From Nocardia sp. NBC_01327 (GTDB lineage Bacteria > Actinomycetota > Actinomycetes > Mycobacteriales > Mycobacteriaceae), in assembly GCF_035958815.1 (NCBI RefSeq), contig NZ_CP108383.1:7192001-7256000 (forward strand): a DNA stretch of 64,000 nt. The letters are read 5' to 3'. Under the pieces are notes generated by a model. It did not search any database. It saw nothing but the letters and a program-made list of their open reading frames with translations, and had not been told where the DNA came from. Numbering within the stretch: position 1 is the first letter of the stretch; each line of letters begins with the position of its first letter. Shown here piece after piece: positions 34,670 to 43,884 of this stretch. Position numbers and translations under genes: made by a program.

Positions 34670-35545
34670 ATGACCACAGTCGATCTCCCCGCAGGCCGGA
34701 TGCACTATGTCGAGCGCGGCGAGGGCCCGCCGGTGGTGCTGCTGCACGGGCTGCTGATGAATCACACGCTGTGGGACGAGGTGCTCCAGTTGCTGCCGGA
34801 GGGATTCCGGTACGTGCTGCCGGACCTGCCGTTCGGGGGGCATCCGATACCGCTGAACGACGGCGCGGACCTGAGCATGCGCGGCATGAATCAGCTCCTC
34901 GCCGATTTCCTCACGGCCCTGGATCTGCGCGAGGTGACGCTGGTGCACTCGGATTGGGGCGGTGGACTGTTCCTCACCGCCTACGGCCTCGACGAGCGGG
35001 TCGGCAGGCTGATCGTGCTGCCCTGCGAGGCGTTCGGCAACTTCCCGCCCGGCCTGCCCGGCAAGACGGCCACCGTCGCCGCCCATATGCCCGGCGGAGT
35101 TCTGTTGGCGCTCAAACAGTTCCGTATCTCGTGGCTGCGCAGCTCGCCGCTCATGTTCGGCTGGATGGCACGCCGCCCGCTCCCGGACGCACTGGTCGAC
35201 GGCTGGACCGAATCAGGCCTGCGCGATAAACGAATTCGCCGAGATCTCCTGGCATACGCCAGATCACACTTCACCAAGCCCGAGCTCATCGCGAATACCG
35301 AAGCGCTGCGGAACTTCTCGGGCGAGGCGCTGATCCTGTGGTCCTCGGCGGGCAAGGTCATGCCCCGCGACCACGGCCGCCGCCTCGCCGAACTCCTTCC
35401 GAACGGCCGGCTGGTGGAGATCGACGACGCCTACGTCCTGTCGATGCTCGACCAGCCCGAGGCGGTGGCAGCGGAAATGTCGGCCTTCCTCACCGGAAAA
35501 CCGATCGAGATATCCAGCTCAGGGCTTGATGAACTGAGCCAGTAG
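34670..35545 (+). CDS. Alpha/beta hydrolase-fold protein with altered catalytic His
   Basis: Protein of 291 aa. Oxyanion loop LLHGLL (24-29) and nucleophile elbow HSDWGG (93-98), where Asp95 takes the nucleophile position as in haloalkane dehalogenases. The position where the catalytic His is expected reads IDDAYVL, with Tyr255 in place of His. It may be inactive, use another His, or be a ligand-binding protein. Start ATG 34670. Controlled by the divergent TetR. Its end overlaps the ankyrin gene end by 27 bp. Confidence 0.85.
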   Translation: MTTVDLPAGRMHYVERGEGPPVVLLHGLLMNHTLWDEVLQLLPEGFRYVLPDLPFGGHPIPLNDGADLSMRGMNQLLADFLTALDLREVTLVHSDWGGGLFLTAYGLDERVGRLIVLPCEAFGNFPPGLPGKTATVAAHMPGGVLLALKQFRISWLRSSPLMFGWMARRPLPDALVDGWTESGLRDKRIRRDLLAYARSHFTKPELIANTEALRNFSGEALILWSSAGKVMPRDHGRRLAELLPNGRLVEIDDAYVLSMLDQPEAVAAEMSAFLTGKPIEISSSGLDELSQ

Positions 35546-35911
35546 CTCGGTCTGCCCGAACGTGGCGGCCGTTTCGCGGGCCGAGGGGTTGCCGGCATCC
35601 GGATCCGCACCGGCCGCCACGAGAGCACGCATCACCCCCGGCACGCCCTTGAAAACAGCACCGGACAGCGGCGTCTGATCGGCGCCATTGGTCATATTGG
35701 GGTCCGCACCGTGCGCCAGCAGGGTGACCACGGCCGCCTCGTGGCCGTAGTACGCCGCGAGCATGAGCAAATTGTCGCCACGAGCATTGGTCAGGTTCAC
35801 CGGAACCCCGGCCTCGATATAGGCGCCCAGCTTCTCGGCATCACCCTCACGTGCGAGTTCGAAGATCTGCGCAGCCAATTCGAGAACTTTGTCCTCGTCG
35901 TCAGTACTCAC
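35519..35911 (-). CDS. Ankyrin-repeat protein
   Basis: Protein of 130 aa made of about three ankyrin repeats (RGDNLLMLAAYYGHEAAVVT, then GADPNMTNGADQTPLSGAV and AAGADPDAGNPSARETAA). Such small cytoplasmic proteins mediate protein contacts; in mycobacteria a similar one is found as a single gene. GTG start. The last 27 bases overlap the convergent hydrolase gene. Confidence 0.9.
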   Translation of the reverse strand: MSTDDEDKVLELAAQIFELAREGDAEKLGAYIEAGVPVNLTNARGDNLLMLAAYYGHEAAVVTLLAHGADPNMTNGADQTPLSGAVFKGVPGVMRALVAAGADPDAGNPSARETAATFGQTELLAQFIKP

Positions 35912-35940
35912 GGCTCCACTACTACCAGGTTCCTGCGAAC

Positions 35941-36669
35941 TCAGTAGAGCAGTGGCCCCAACTCCTTGGCACAGCTGCGCGCCTGAGCGTCATGACCGAG
36001 CAGCGCCCCGACCCGGCTGCTCGGGCCGGAAATGCACAGCGCACCCTCGACGGTGCCGGTTTCGTTGTAGATGGGATAGGCGAGACAGGCGAGACCCGCG
36101 ACGAGTTCATTGACCGCCTGGGCGAATCCGGCTTCCCGAACCATGCGGATCTCCTCCGCCAGCACCCCGTGGTCGATATGCGTATGAGTGGTGACGCGCA
36201 CCGGTTCGGGAACCATGGCCCGCCACTGGGTTCGGCTGGCGAGCAGCAGCTTCCCGGCCGCCGAGGCGTGCGGATAGCGCACGAGTTCGCGTTCGCCCAG
36301 CACGGGATGATCGGGGTCTTCGCTGATCACCTGAACGGTATCGGGCCGGAAATTCATCAGGTGCACGGCGAAACGGGTCGATTCGCGGAACTCGGTCAGG
36401 CACTGCCGTGCCGCACCGGTGACCACCGAGGTCTTCATGGCCTCGGCCAGGCCGCGCAGCCGCACGCCGAGCCCGAAGCCGCGCAGATCCGCGGTGCGCA
36501 CCAGAAATTCGTCGGCGACCAGCGCATTGATCAGCCGGTACGCGGTGGCGGGCGCCATGCCGAGCCGATCGGCGATCTCCTTGGCAGTCACCCCGACCCC
36601 GCAGTCCGCGACGACCTCGATAATGGCCAGTGAGCTGGTGACGGTATTCGCGCGCCGAGAGTCCTTCAT
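35941..36669 (-). CDS. IclR family transcriptional regulator
   Basis: Protein of 242 aa. N-terminal winged helix (VTAKEIADRLGMAPATAYRL) and C-terminal effector domain (YPHASAAGKLLLAS, EEIRMVREAGFAQAVNEL, YPIYNETGTVEGALCISGP). It begins 6 bp after the stop of an APC permease gene and is co-transcribed with it. Together with the divergent amidase and second permease it forms an amide or amino-acid use locus, which it probably controls. A TGCTCGA-N8-TCGAGCA site lies in the promoter. Confidence 0.92.
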   Translation of the reverse strand: MKDSRRANTVTSSLAIIEVVADCGVGVTAKEIADRLGMAPATAYRLINALVADEFLVRTADLRGFGLGVRLRGLAEAMKTSVVTGAARQCLTEFRESTRFAVHLMNFRPDTVQVISEDPDHPVLGERELVRYPHASAAGKLLLASRTQWRAMVPEPVRVTTHTHIDHGVLAEEIRMVREAGFAQAVNELVAGLACLAYPIYNETGTVEGALCISGPSSRVGALLGHDAQARSCAKELGPLLY

Positions 36670-36675
36670 ATGCCG

Positions 36676-38145
36676 CTACCGGAACGTCTCGGTCTGCAGC
36701 AGATCGGCGCGCTGCGGTTCGTCGAAGATACCGACCCCGCGCAGCCGCTCCGGCGCGAAGATCCGCAGGCCGAGGGTGAACAGCACGGACGCGACCATGA
36801 CGGCCGCATAGCTGAGCAGCAATTCGGTGTTATTGCTCTGATTCGAGAAACATGCCGCGACCACCAGCAGTGCCAGCAGCACGGCGGTGACCGTGCCGAG
36901 CACCGTGATCACCCGGCTCGATTCCCGAATCCGGTGCAGCAGTGCGGGACCGGCGAGACAGGCGGGCAGATAACTGCCCAGATAGCCCAGAGCGCTCAAG
37001 GTCAGGAACGATCGAATGCCGTCCTGCGGCGCCATTCCCGCCAGCAGTGCCACCACTGCGCACGAGGTGACCACAAGCATGCTGAGCACGATCGCATGGG
37101 CGGGCGTATGGAATCGCGGGTGCGCACGCCCGACCACCGCGGGTGCGATGCCTTCGCGTCCCATGGTGAACAGCACTCGCACCAGGGCATTCATCGAAGC
37201 GAGCGTGCAGGCGAAGAACGACGCGGCAATGCCGAGGTCGACCACCCCCGCCAAGAACGCCGAATTGTCCCGCAGCAGCAGGTCGGTCACCGGAGTCATG
37301 CTCTGCGACACCGTCACCGATCCGTCGGACAGTGCGACCGCCTGGCCGCACACCGCCACCAGATAGATCGCCCCCGCGGCGACCGGCGTCCAGACCAGTG
37401 TTCTGGGCACCGAGCGGAACGGCCGATAGGACTCGGAGGAAAGCGTTGTGGCGCTTTCGAATCCGACGAACGCGCTGATGGCCAGGACGGCGCTGATGGC
37501 CAGCGTGCCGGGATCGACGGGTGCGACAAAATCATGCGGAATCCGCGGCGTCTGATTGTCCCTGGTCATCAGATAGACCATCAGGGCCAAAACCCCTGCC
37601 ACCGACACACATTCGATGAGCAGACTGGTCCCGGCGGAGACCCTGATGCCGCGCGCCATCAGGAGCAGGGCGACCGTCGCCGCGACCAGAACGATGAGCA
37701 CGATGGCGAAGGTGCTGCCGGAGCCGGCCATACCCGCCGCGCCCGCGACCTGATCGAGGTAGGTGCCGACCGCGAACAGGCTCGATACGCTCACCGCGCC
37801 GTAGCCGACGATCGCGGACCAGCCCACCGGAATCGCGACACTCGGGCCGAGACCCTTGGCGACATAGGTGTACAGCCCGCCGGTGACCGCGAGCCGCTGC
37901 GCCATCGGCCGGATCACGAGCGCGACGCAGACGGCCAGCACCGCCGCGGCCAGGAAGACGAGCACACTCGCACCACCGCCGACCGCGCTGATCACGAACG
38001 GCGGTGTGACAGCGGCAGTTCCGGAGGGCGCGATGGCCGCGACCGATTGTGCGAACACCGGCAGGAACGGAAGTTTCCGCCGCACCAATCCGCGGATGGA
38101 TGAACGCCGCACCACCAGTGGCGGGCTCGGCGTGCGCAAATGCAT
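36676..38145 (-). CDS. APC family amino acid/amine permease
   Basis: Protein of 489 aa with about 12 membrane helices. APC signatures: VTGGLYTYVAKGLGPSVAIP, AISAFVGFESATTLSSESYR, and RVLFTMGREGIAPAVVGRAH. It would import an amino acid, amine or amide. Start ATG 38145, with AAAGGG upstream. First gene of a two-gene unit with an IclR regulator, divergent from an amidase. Confidence 0.93.
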   Translation of the reverse strand: MHLRTPSPPLVVRRSSIRGLVRRKLPFLPVFAQSVAAIAPSGTAAVTPPFVISAVGGGASVLVFLAAAVLAVCVALVIRPMAQRLAVTGGLYTYVAKGLGPSVAIPVGWSAIVGYGAVSVSSLFAVGTYLDQVAGAAGMAGSGSTFAIVLIVLVAATVALLLMARGIRVSAGTSLLIECVSVAGVLALMVYLMTRDNQTPRIPHDFVAPVDPGTLAISAVLAISAFVGFESATTLSSESYRPFRSVPRTLVWTPVAAGAIYLVAVCGQAVALSDGSVTVSQSMTPVTDLLLRDNSAFLAGVVDLGIAASFFACTLASMNALVRVLFTMGREGIAPAVVGRAHPRFHTPAHAIVLSMLVVTSCAVVALLAGMAPQDGIRSFLTLSALGYLGSYLPACLAGPALLHRIRESSRVITVLGTVTAVLLALLVVAACFSNQSNNTELLLSYAAVMVASVLFTLGLRIFAPERLRGVGIFDEPQRADLLQTETFR

Positions 38146-38185
38146 CACAGAACCCTTTCTCCTGATATGCGGTGGAGGCACAGCG

Positions 38186-38302
38186 TGCTCGATTCGTATG
38201 TCGAGCAGGTTAATTCCGGTAACGCCCGCTTATCGCGGCCCGAGAAAATTCCGCCGCCATTTCTCTCACTTCCGGTCACCACTACACGAATCAACCGGTA
38301 AC
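38186..38302. promoter_or_regulatory. Divergent promoter with inverted repeat and CCGGTAAC motifs
   Basis: TGCTCGA-N8-TCGAGCA at 38186-38207 is an inverted repeat with perfect 7-bp arms, 41 bp before the permease start. CCGGTAAC recurs at 38216-38223 and 38295-38302, with CCGGTCAC at 38272-38279. These are candidate sites for the IclR regulator or another factor. Confidence 0.55.
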
Positions 38303-38396
38303 AGAGCACAACTAGCGTTCCGGCACATCGAGCTGAACACAGCACGAATCGCTCGAATTGTGGCGCTCGCCATAGGAATGGAAGGACGGAATTTCC

Positions 38397-39953
38397 GTGG
38401 CACTCAGTGAGGCCCGCCGCGACGGCGAATTCGATCGCCGCACCGCCCTGGGACTGGCCGCGAAGGCGGCCATCGCATTCACCGCATTCGCCGGTGGCAC
38501 GACCGCACTGCGGCCGGTCCGCGCGGCGGCCGACGCCGGTGACGAGGCGGAGCTGGCCTTCGCCCCGGCCACCGACCTGGCGGCGCGCGTGGCCTCGAAG
38601 CAGGTCTCGGCCACCGACCTGGCCTCCCTGTTCCTGGGTCGTATCGACCGGCTCGGCCCCACTCTCAATGCCTTCACCACCGTCATGCACGAGCAGGCCC
38701 TGAGCCAGGCCGCCGATCTGGACGCGAAGCAGGTCCGCGGTGAGCGGCTCGGCCCGCTGCACGGCGTACCCGTCGTGATCAAGGACGAAGACCATGTCGA
38801 AGGCATTGTCACCACCTACGGCGGCGCGGCCTTCTCCGTCCCGGCAGCGCAGGACAGCGCGGTGGTGGCCCGGCTGCGGGCCGCCGGTGCGGTGATCCTC
38901 GGCAAGACCACCATGCCGGAGTTCGGCATCTGGGCCTTCACCGAATCCGAGGTGCACGGCATCACCCGCAATCCGTGGGACACCACCCGCTCCACCGCCG
39001 GTTCGTCAGGCGGCACCGCCGCGGCCGTGGCGGCGGGCCTGGCCCCGATGGGTGTGGGCGGTGACGGCGGCGGGTCCATCCGGCTGCCGTCCTCGTGGTG
39101 CGGATTGTTCGGTCTCAAACCGCAATTGGGGCGGGTCAGCTCCGCGCCGAACCGGGAATTGTGGAACAACCTCGGGGTCATCGGCTGTCTGTCCCGTTCG
39201 GTCGGCGATTCGGCGCTGTTCTACGACATCACGCAGGGACCGACACCCGGGGTCGACACCTACATCGCCGCACCGCTCGCGGGCAGCTTCGTACAGGCGG
39301 CCGCCACGCCGCCGGGACCGCTGCGCATTGCGATCTCGACCAAGCCGACCAGCATTACCGGCACCGTGGATGCCGAGACAGCAAATGCACTGCATGCCCT
39401 GGGCGCCGTCCTGGAGTCTCTCGGACACCACGTCTTCGTGGGTGAACCGGACTATCCCGACATCACGGCGGCCTTCGAACCCATCTGGCTGGTCTCCCCA
39501 GCCGCCGAATCGCGCCGGGCCGATCATCCCGAACTGCTGGAACTGCGGACCAAGGAACTCGCGCTCTACGCAATGCCTTTCGACAATCCGGCCGCCCGTG
39601 AAATGGCCGCGAATGCCACCACGGACGTCATCAATCGCGTCATGCCGTTTTTCGATACCGCCGATGTCCTCATCACCCCCACTACACCCGGACCCGCCTG
39701 GGAGGCCGGGCAACTCACGGGAATGGATTTCCACGGCGCCGCACTCAAATCCCTGCCCGCGGCGAGCTGGACCAATATCTGGAATGTCTGCGGTAATCCG
39801 GCCGCCGCCATTCCCACCGGATTCTCCGCCTCCGGGCTACCGCTCTCGGCACAGCTGATCGGGCCGCCCGATAGCGAGCTGCGACTCATATCGCTGGCCG
39901 CGCAGATCGAACAGGCACAACCGTGGTCGGGTCGCCGGCCGCGCGTCAGCTGA
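38397..39953 (+). CDS. Amidase (amidase signature family), possibly exported
   Basis: Protein of 518 aa. The N-terminus has RR followed by a hydrophobic stretch (RRTALGLAAKAAIAFTAF), like a weak Tat signal. The amidase signature is complete: Lys129 in VVIKDED, cis-Ser203 in STAGSSGGT and nucleophile Ser227 in DGGGSIRLP. It would hydrolyse an amide to acid and ammonia. GTG start with GGAAGGA upstream. The next gene, a permease, follows after 41 bp. Confidence 0.93.
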   Translation: MALSEARRDGEFDRRTALGLAAKAAIAFTAFAGGTTALRPVRAAADAGDEAELAFAPATDLAARVASKQVSATDLASLFLGRIDRLGPTLNAFTTVMHEQALSQAADLDAKQVRGERLGPLHGVPVVIKDEDHVEGIVTTYGGAAFSVPAAQDSAVVARLRAAGAVILGKTTMPEFGIWAFTESEVHGITRNPWDTTRSTAGSSGGTAAAVAAGLAPMGVGGDGGGSIRLPSSWCGLFGLKPQLGRVSSAPNRELWNNLGVIGCLSRSVGDSALFYDITQGPTPGVDTYIAAPLAGSFVQAAATPPGPLRIAISTKPTSITGTVDAETANALHALGAVLESLGHHVFVGEPDYPDITAAFEPIWLVSPAAESRRADHPELLELRTKELALYAMPFDNPAAREMAANATTDVINRVMPFFDTADVLITPTTPGPAWEAGQLTGMDFHGAALKSLPAASWTNIWNVCGNPAAAIPTGFSASGLPLSAQLIGPPDSELRLISLAAQIEQAQPWSGRRPRVS

Positions 39954-39994
39954 ACCGCACCGAACACGAAAACGTCACGCAGAGAGATGAGTTC

Positions 39995-41515
39995 ATGACA
40001 CAGCAAATAGAGGCCGCATCGGTAGCGGCGGTCGCACCCGAATCAGGCACACCGCCTGTCCATCGCCTCAAGGCCAATGCCATCGGCCTGCTGGGCGTGG
40101 TCTTCATGGCCATTGCCACGGCCGCGCCGATCACCGCCATGACGGGCAATGTGCCGTTCATGATCTCCTCGGGAACCGGAACCGGCACTCCCGCGGCATT
40201 TCTCATTGCCATGGTGGTGCTGGCCGTCTTCTCGGTCGGCTTCACCACCATGTCCAAGCACATCACCGCCACCGGTGCGTTCTACGGATTCATCTCCTAC
40301 GGTCTGGGCCGCCGGGCCGGACTGGCCGCCGGAGCGCTCGCGGCCTTCGCGTACATGGTGTTCGAACCATCACTGGTCGGCATCTTCGCCAGCTTCGGAA
40401 CCAATACCGTGACAGCACAATTCGGCGTGCACGTGCCGTGGTGGGTGTTCGCCATCATCATGCTGGGCATCAATTCCATCGGCACCTGGTTCGGCGTCGC
40501 GGTGGCGGAAAAGCTGCTGGTGGTCCTGCTCGCCACCGAGCTGACCGTGCTCGCCGTCATGGCGGTGGCCGTGGCGGTGCACGGCGGCGGACCGCACGGG
40601 TTCTCCTTCGCGCCGCTCAACCCGGTCAATGCCTTCGCCGGACCCTCCGCGGGACTGGGCCTGTTCTTCGCCTTCTGGTCCTGGGTCGGCTTCGAATCGA
40701 CCGCCATGTACGGCGAGGAATCCAAGAACCCCAAGAAGATCATCCCCAAGGCCACCATGATCGCCGTGCTCGGCGTGGGCGTCTTCTACGTCCTGGTCTC
40801 CTGGATGGCCATGTCCGGCAACGGGATCGGCGAATCGGCGACGCTGGCGGGCTCGGACAATCCGATGGATGTGTTCTTCCACCCGACCGAAACCTATGTC
40901 GGCCACTGGGCCGTGATCGCCATGCAGTGGCTGATGATGACCGGATCGCTGGCCTGCGGTATGGCCTTCCACAATTGCGCGGCCCGCTACCTGTACGCCC
41001 TCGGCCGTGAAGGCGCGATTCCCGGACTGCAGCGCACCATCGGGCGCACCCATCCCCGGCACGGCTCCCCGCATATCGCAGGTCTGGTGCAGACCGTCTT
41101 CGCGGCGCTGCTGGTGCTGGCCTTCGGCATCGCAGGCAAGGATCCCTACTCCGGTACCTACACCCTGCTGGCGATCCTCGGCACCATGGCGATTCTGGTG
41201 GTGCAGGCGACCTGCTCGTTCGCGGTGCTGATCTACTTCCGCAACAACCATCCCGAGACCCGGCACTGGTTCCGCACGCTGGTCGCCCCTCTCACCGGTG
41301 GCATCGCCATGCTCGCCGTGGTTGGGCTGCTGGTGGTGAACATGGGCGCGGCCGCCGGCTCCGAATCCGGATCGCTGGTGCTGCACGCGACACCGTGGCT
41401 GGTCGGGGTGATCGCCATCGGCGGCTTCGCCTACGCGCAGTACCTCAAGCAGCGCCATCCCGACCGCTACACGCTGCTGGGTCGCACCGTGCTCGAGGAG
41501 ACACACGAAAGGTAG
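39995..41515 (+). CDS. APC family amino acid permease
   Basis: Protein of 506 aa with about 12-13 helices. Signatures include IGLLGVVFMAIATAAPITAM, TGAFYGFISYGLGRRAGLAA, and FWSWVGFESTAMYGEESKNP. It differs from the other APC permease in the locus and probably takes up a related substrate or the amidase product. Start ATG 39995 with GAGAG. A hairpin follows after the stop. Confidence 0.93.
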   Translation: MTQQIEAASVAAVAPESGTPPVHRLKANAIGLLGVVFMAIATAAPITAMTGNVPFMISSGTGTGTPAAFLIAMVVLAVFSVGFTTMSKHITATGAFYGFISYGLGRRAGLAAGALAAFAYMVFEPSLVGIFASFGTNTVTAQFGVHVPWWVFAIIMLGINSIGTWFGVAVAEKLLVVLLATELTVLAVMAVAVAVHGGGPHGFSFAPLNPVNAFAGPSAGLGLFFAFWSWVGFESTAMYGEESKNPKKIIPKATMIAVLGVGVFYVLVSWMAMSGNGIGESATLAGSDNPMDVFFHPTETYVGHWAVIAMQWLMMTGSLACGMAFHNCAARYLYALGREGAIPGLQRTIGRTHPRHGSPHIAGLVQTVFAALLVLAFGIAGKDPYSGTYTLLAILGTMAILVVQATCSFAVLIYFRNNHPETRHWFRTLVAPLTGGIAMLAVVGLLVVNMGAAAGSESGSLVLHATPWLVGVIAIGGFAYAQYLKQRHPDRYTLLGRTVLEETHER

Positions 41516-41520
41516 TGCCC

Positions 41521-41552
41521 GGTACGGCGCATCGATCGCGATGCGCCGTACC
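41521..41552. terminator. Hairpin terminator of the amidase-permease unit
   Basis: A 14-bp perfect stem GGTACGGCGCATCG / CGATGCGCCGTACC with a 4-nt loop, 6 nt after the permease stop. It lies only 9 nt before the next start codon. Confidence 0.85.
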
Positions 41553-41561
41553 GTCGTGTCT

Positions 41562-42935
41562 ATGAGTGAGCGCCTGGTGATCATCGGTGGGGATGCGACG
41601 GGAATGTCGGCGGCTTCGCAGGCGCGCCGGATGAAGACTGCGCAGGAGCTCGAGATCATCGTCTTCGAGCGCGGGCATTTCACCTCGTTCTCGGCCTGCG
41701 GCATCCCGTACTGGGTGGGCGGGGATGTGCAGGAACGCGATGAACTGATCGCCCGCACACCCGAGGAGCATCGTGCCCGCGAGATCGATCTGCGCATGCG
41801 GACCGAGGTGCTGGAGATCGATGTGCCGGGCCGCCGGGTGCGGGCCCGGGATCTCGAGGCGGGCACCGAAACCTGGACCGAATACGACAAACTCGTCATT
41901 GCCACCGGTGCGACGCCGATTCGCCCGCCGATTCCGGGGATCGACGCGCCGGGTGTGCACGGCGTCCAGACCCTCGATGACGGGCAAGCACTCATCTCGA
42001 CGCTCGAATCCACCGCGGGGCGGCGCGCGGTGGTGGTCGGCGCGGGCTATATCGGGGTCGAGATGGCCGAGGCGCTGATCAATCGCGGCTACGACGTCAC
42101 CATGATCAATCGCGGTACCCAGCCCATGGCCACGCTGGATCCCGATATGGGCGCACTGATTCGTAAGGCCATGGACGGCATGGGGATTCGAGTGCTCTGC
42201 GATGCCGAGCTCACCGCCGTGCTCACCGACGACACCGGCCGGGTCCGCGCCGTCACCACCGCCGATGCCGAATTCCCCGCCGATGTGGTGGTACTCGGCA
42301 TCGGCGTGCGGCCCGCCACCGAACTGGCCCGCGCCGCCGGACTGCCGCTGGGCCAGCACGACGGACTGCTCACCGACCTCGCCATGCGGGTGCGCGGGTA
42401 CGAGAACATCTGGGCGGGCGGCGATTGCGTGGAGGTGCTCGATCTGGTCTCCGGCACCGAACGGCATATCGCCCTGGGCACCCATGCGAATAAGCACGGG
42501 CAGATCATCGGCGCGAATATCGGCGGCGGCTACGGCACCTTCCCCGGCGTCGTCGGCACCGCGGTCAGCAAGGTCTGCGATCTCGAGGTGGCCCGAACCG
42601 GATTGCGGGAGAAGGACGCCCGCGCGTCCGGACTGCAATTCGTGACCGTCACCATCGAATCCACCAGCCGCTCCGGCTATTTCCCCGGCACGGCGTCCAT
42701 GACCGTGAAGATGATCGCCGAACGGCGCACCGGCCGCCTGCTGGGCGTACAGCTCGTCGGCCGCGAAGGCGCCGCCAAACGCATCGACATCGCCGCCGTG
42801 GCCCTCACCGCCCGGATGACGGTCGAGCAGATGATCGCCCTCGACCTCGGCTACGCCCCGCCGTTCTCCCCGGTCTGGGATCCCATCCTGGTCGCCGCCC
42901 GCAAGGCCGCCCTCGCCGTCGAGCGGGGGCGGTGA
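41562..42935 (+). CDS. CoA-disulfide-reductase-like FAD/NAD oxidoreductase
   Basis: Protein of 457 aa. FAD-binding GGDATGMSAASQ at the N-terminus, single redox Cys46 in TSFSACGIPYWVGG as in CoA-disulfide reductases and NADH oxidases, NAD-binding VVGAGYIGVEMAE, ATGATPIRPP, and a C-terminal dimerisation domain. It would reduce disulfides of CoA or mycothiol-type thiols or persulfides. The start is ATG 41562, since the earlier ATG (41541) lies inside the terminator hairpin. Single gene. Confidence 0.92.
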   Translation: MSERLVIIGGDATGMSAASQARRMKTAQELEIIVFERGHFTSFSACGIPYWVGGDVQERDELIARTPEEHRAREIDLRMRTEVLEIDVPGRRVRARDLEAGTETWTEYDKLVIATGATPIRPPIPGIDAPGVHGVQTLDDGQALISTLESTAGRRAVVVGAGYIGVEMAEALINRGYDVTMINRGTQPMATLDPDMGALIRKAMDGMGIRVLCDAELTAVLTDDTGRVRAVTTADAEFPADVVVLGIGVRPATELARAAGLPLGQHDGLLTDLAMRVRGYENIWAGGDCVEVLDLVSGTERHIALGTHANKHGQIIGANIGGGYGTFPGVVGTAVSKVCDLEVARTGLREKDARASGLQFVTVTIESTSRSGYFPGTASMTVKMIAERRTGRLLGVQLVGREGAAKRIDIAAVALTARMTVEQMIALDLGYAPPFSPVWDPILVAARKAALAVERGR

Positions 42936-42941
42936 CCGGCC

Positions 42942-43868
42942 TCAGATGCGGCGGCTCTTGCTGGTCTTGGCGCGGGCGGCGCCGAGGATGGTGAGGATCA
43001 TGACGGTCATGATCTCCATGGTGTTGAAGTTGGCGGACAGCGGTGTCGGGGCGGCGGCCACCGGAACCTGATGCGGCGGTGGTGGTTTGATCACCACCGG
43101 GGCGGGCGGCGCCGGCTGCACCGGTGCCGGGGGCACGGGCTCGGGCGGAATGACGGGTGCGGCCGCCGGAACCACGACGGGCGGGGACGGAAACCCCAGC
43201 GGGGTGCTGGGAGCCAGCTCGGGGACGGGCAGGAGCAGCATGCAGGTCAGCAGTGCGCTGCCGGTGACGGCGCTGCCGAACATGACACTGCCCGCACCCG
43301 AGGAACCCGTGCCGACCAGGCCGCTGGAGCCGAGAATGAATCCGGGGCCGACCAGACCGGAGCCGAGACCGCTGCCGGTCAACAGGCCCAAACCGATTGC
43401 GGCACTGCCGACTACGGCGCTGCCCGCACAGGCGGGCAGGACGCTTCCGGGTTGCAGGCCCAGAGTCTCCCCCAGTGTGCCCGCGGCGGGGGTCACCGCG
43501 ATCGGGGCCGGGGGCGGAGCCGGAGGTGCGATTTCTATGCTCTCCGGTGTGGCGGTCACGGCACGACCGGGGTGCGACCCGTGCGCCGGGTTCATGCCCA
43601 GCGAGCTGCCCGAGGACGCGCCGCCACCACCGCCACTCCCGGAGTAACCACTCCCGGTCCCGAGTCCGAGCGAGCTGCCGGTGGGCCCGTCGACGGCCTG
43701 CGGCTGCGAAGACGCACTGCCACTGGCGATCTCGCCGATGACATCGGGCAGGCTCGGATCAGCGCCCGCCACACCCGGGTGCACACCAAATACCGCCGCG
43801 GCGATCTCGACCGCGGTCACCGCGGCGAATCCCCGTCCGGCTCTTCGTGTTCGGTTTACGTCAACCAT
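42942..43868 (-). CDS. Secreted Gly/Pro-rich envelope protein with C-terminal anchor
   Basis: Protein of 308 aa. An N-terminal signal peptide (RAGRGFAAVTAVEIAAAVFG, cleavage near VAGADP) is followed by a Ser/Gly-rich stretch, hydrophobic Gly-rich repeats (LGSGLVGPGFILGSSGLVGT), a long Pro/Val-rich segment, and a C-terminal hydrophobic helix with a basic tail (ARAKTSKSRRI). The end layout resembles a sorting or anchoring signal. GAAGG precedes the ATG. Function unknown. Confidence 0.75.
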   Translation of the reverse strand: MVDVNRTRRAGRGFAAVTAVEIAAAVFGVHPGVAGADPSLPDVIGEIASGSASSQPQAVDGPTGSSLGLGTGSGYSGSGGGGGASSGSSLGMNPAHGSHPGRAVTATPESIEIAPPAPPPAPIAVTPAAGTLGETLGLQPGSVLPACAGSAVVGSAAIGLGLLTGSGLGSGLVGPGFILGSSGLVGTGSSGAGSVMFGSAVTGSALLTCMLLLPVPELAPSTPLGFPSPPVVVPAAAPVIPPEPVPPAPVQPAPPAPVVIKPPPPHQVPVAAAPTPLSANFNTMEIMTVMILTILGAARAKTSKSRRI

Positions 43869-43884
43869 GTGCGACTACCTTCTC

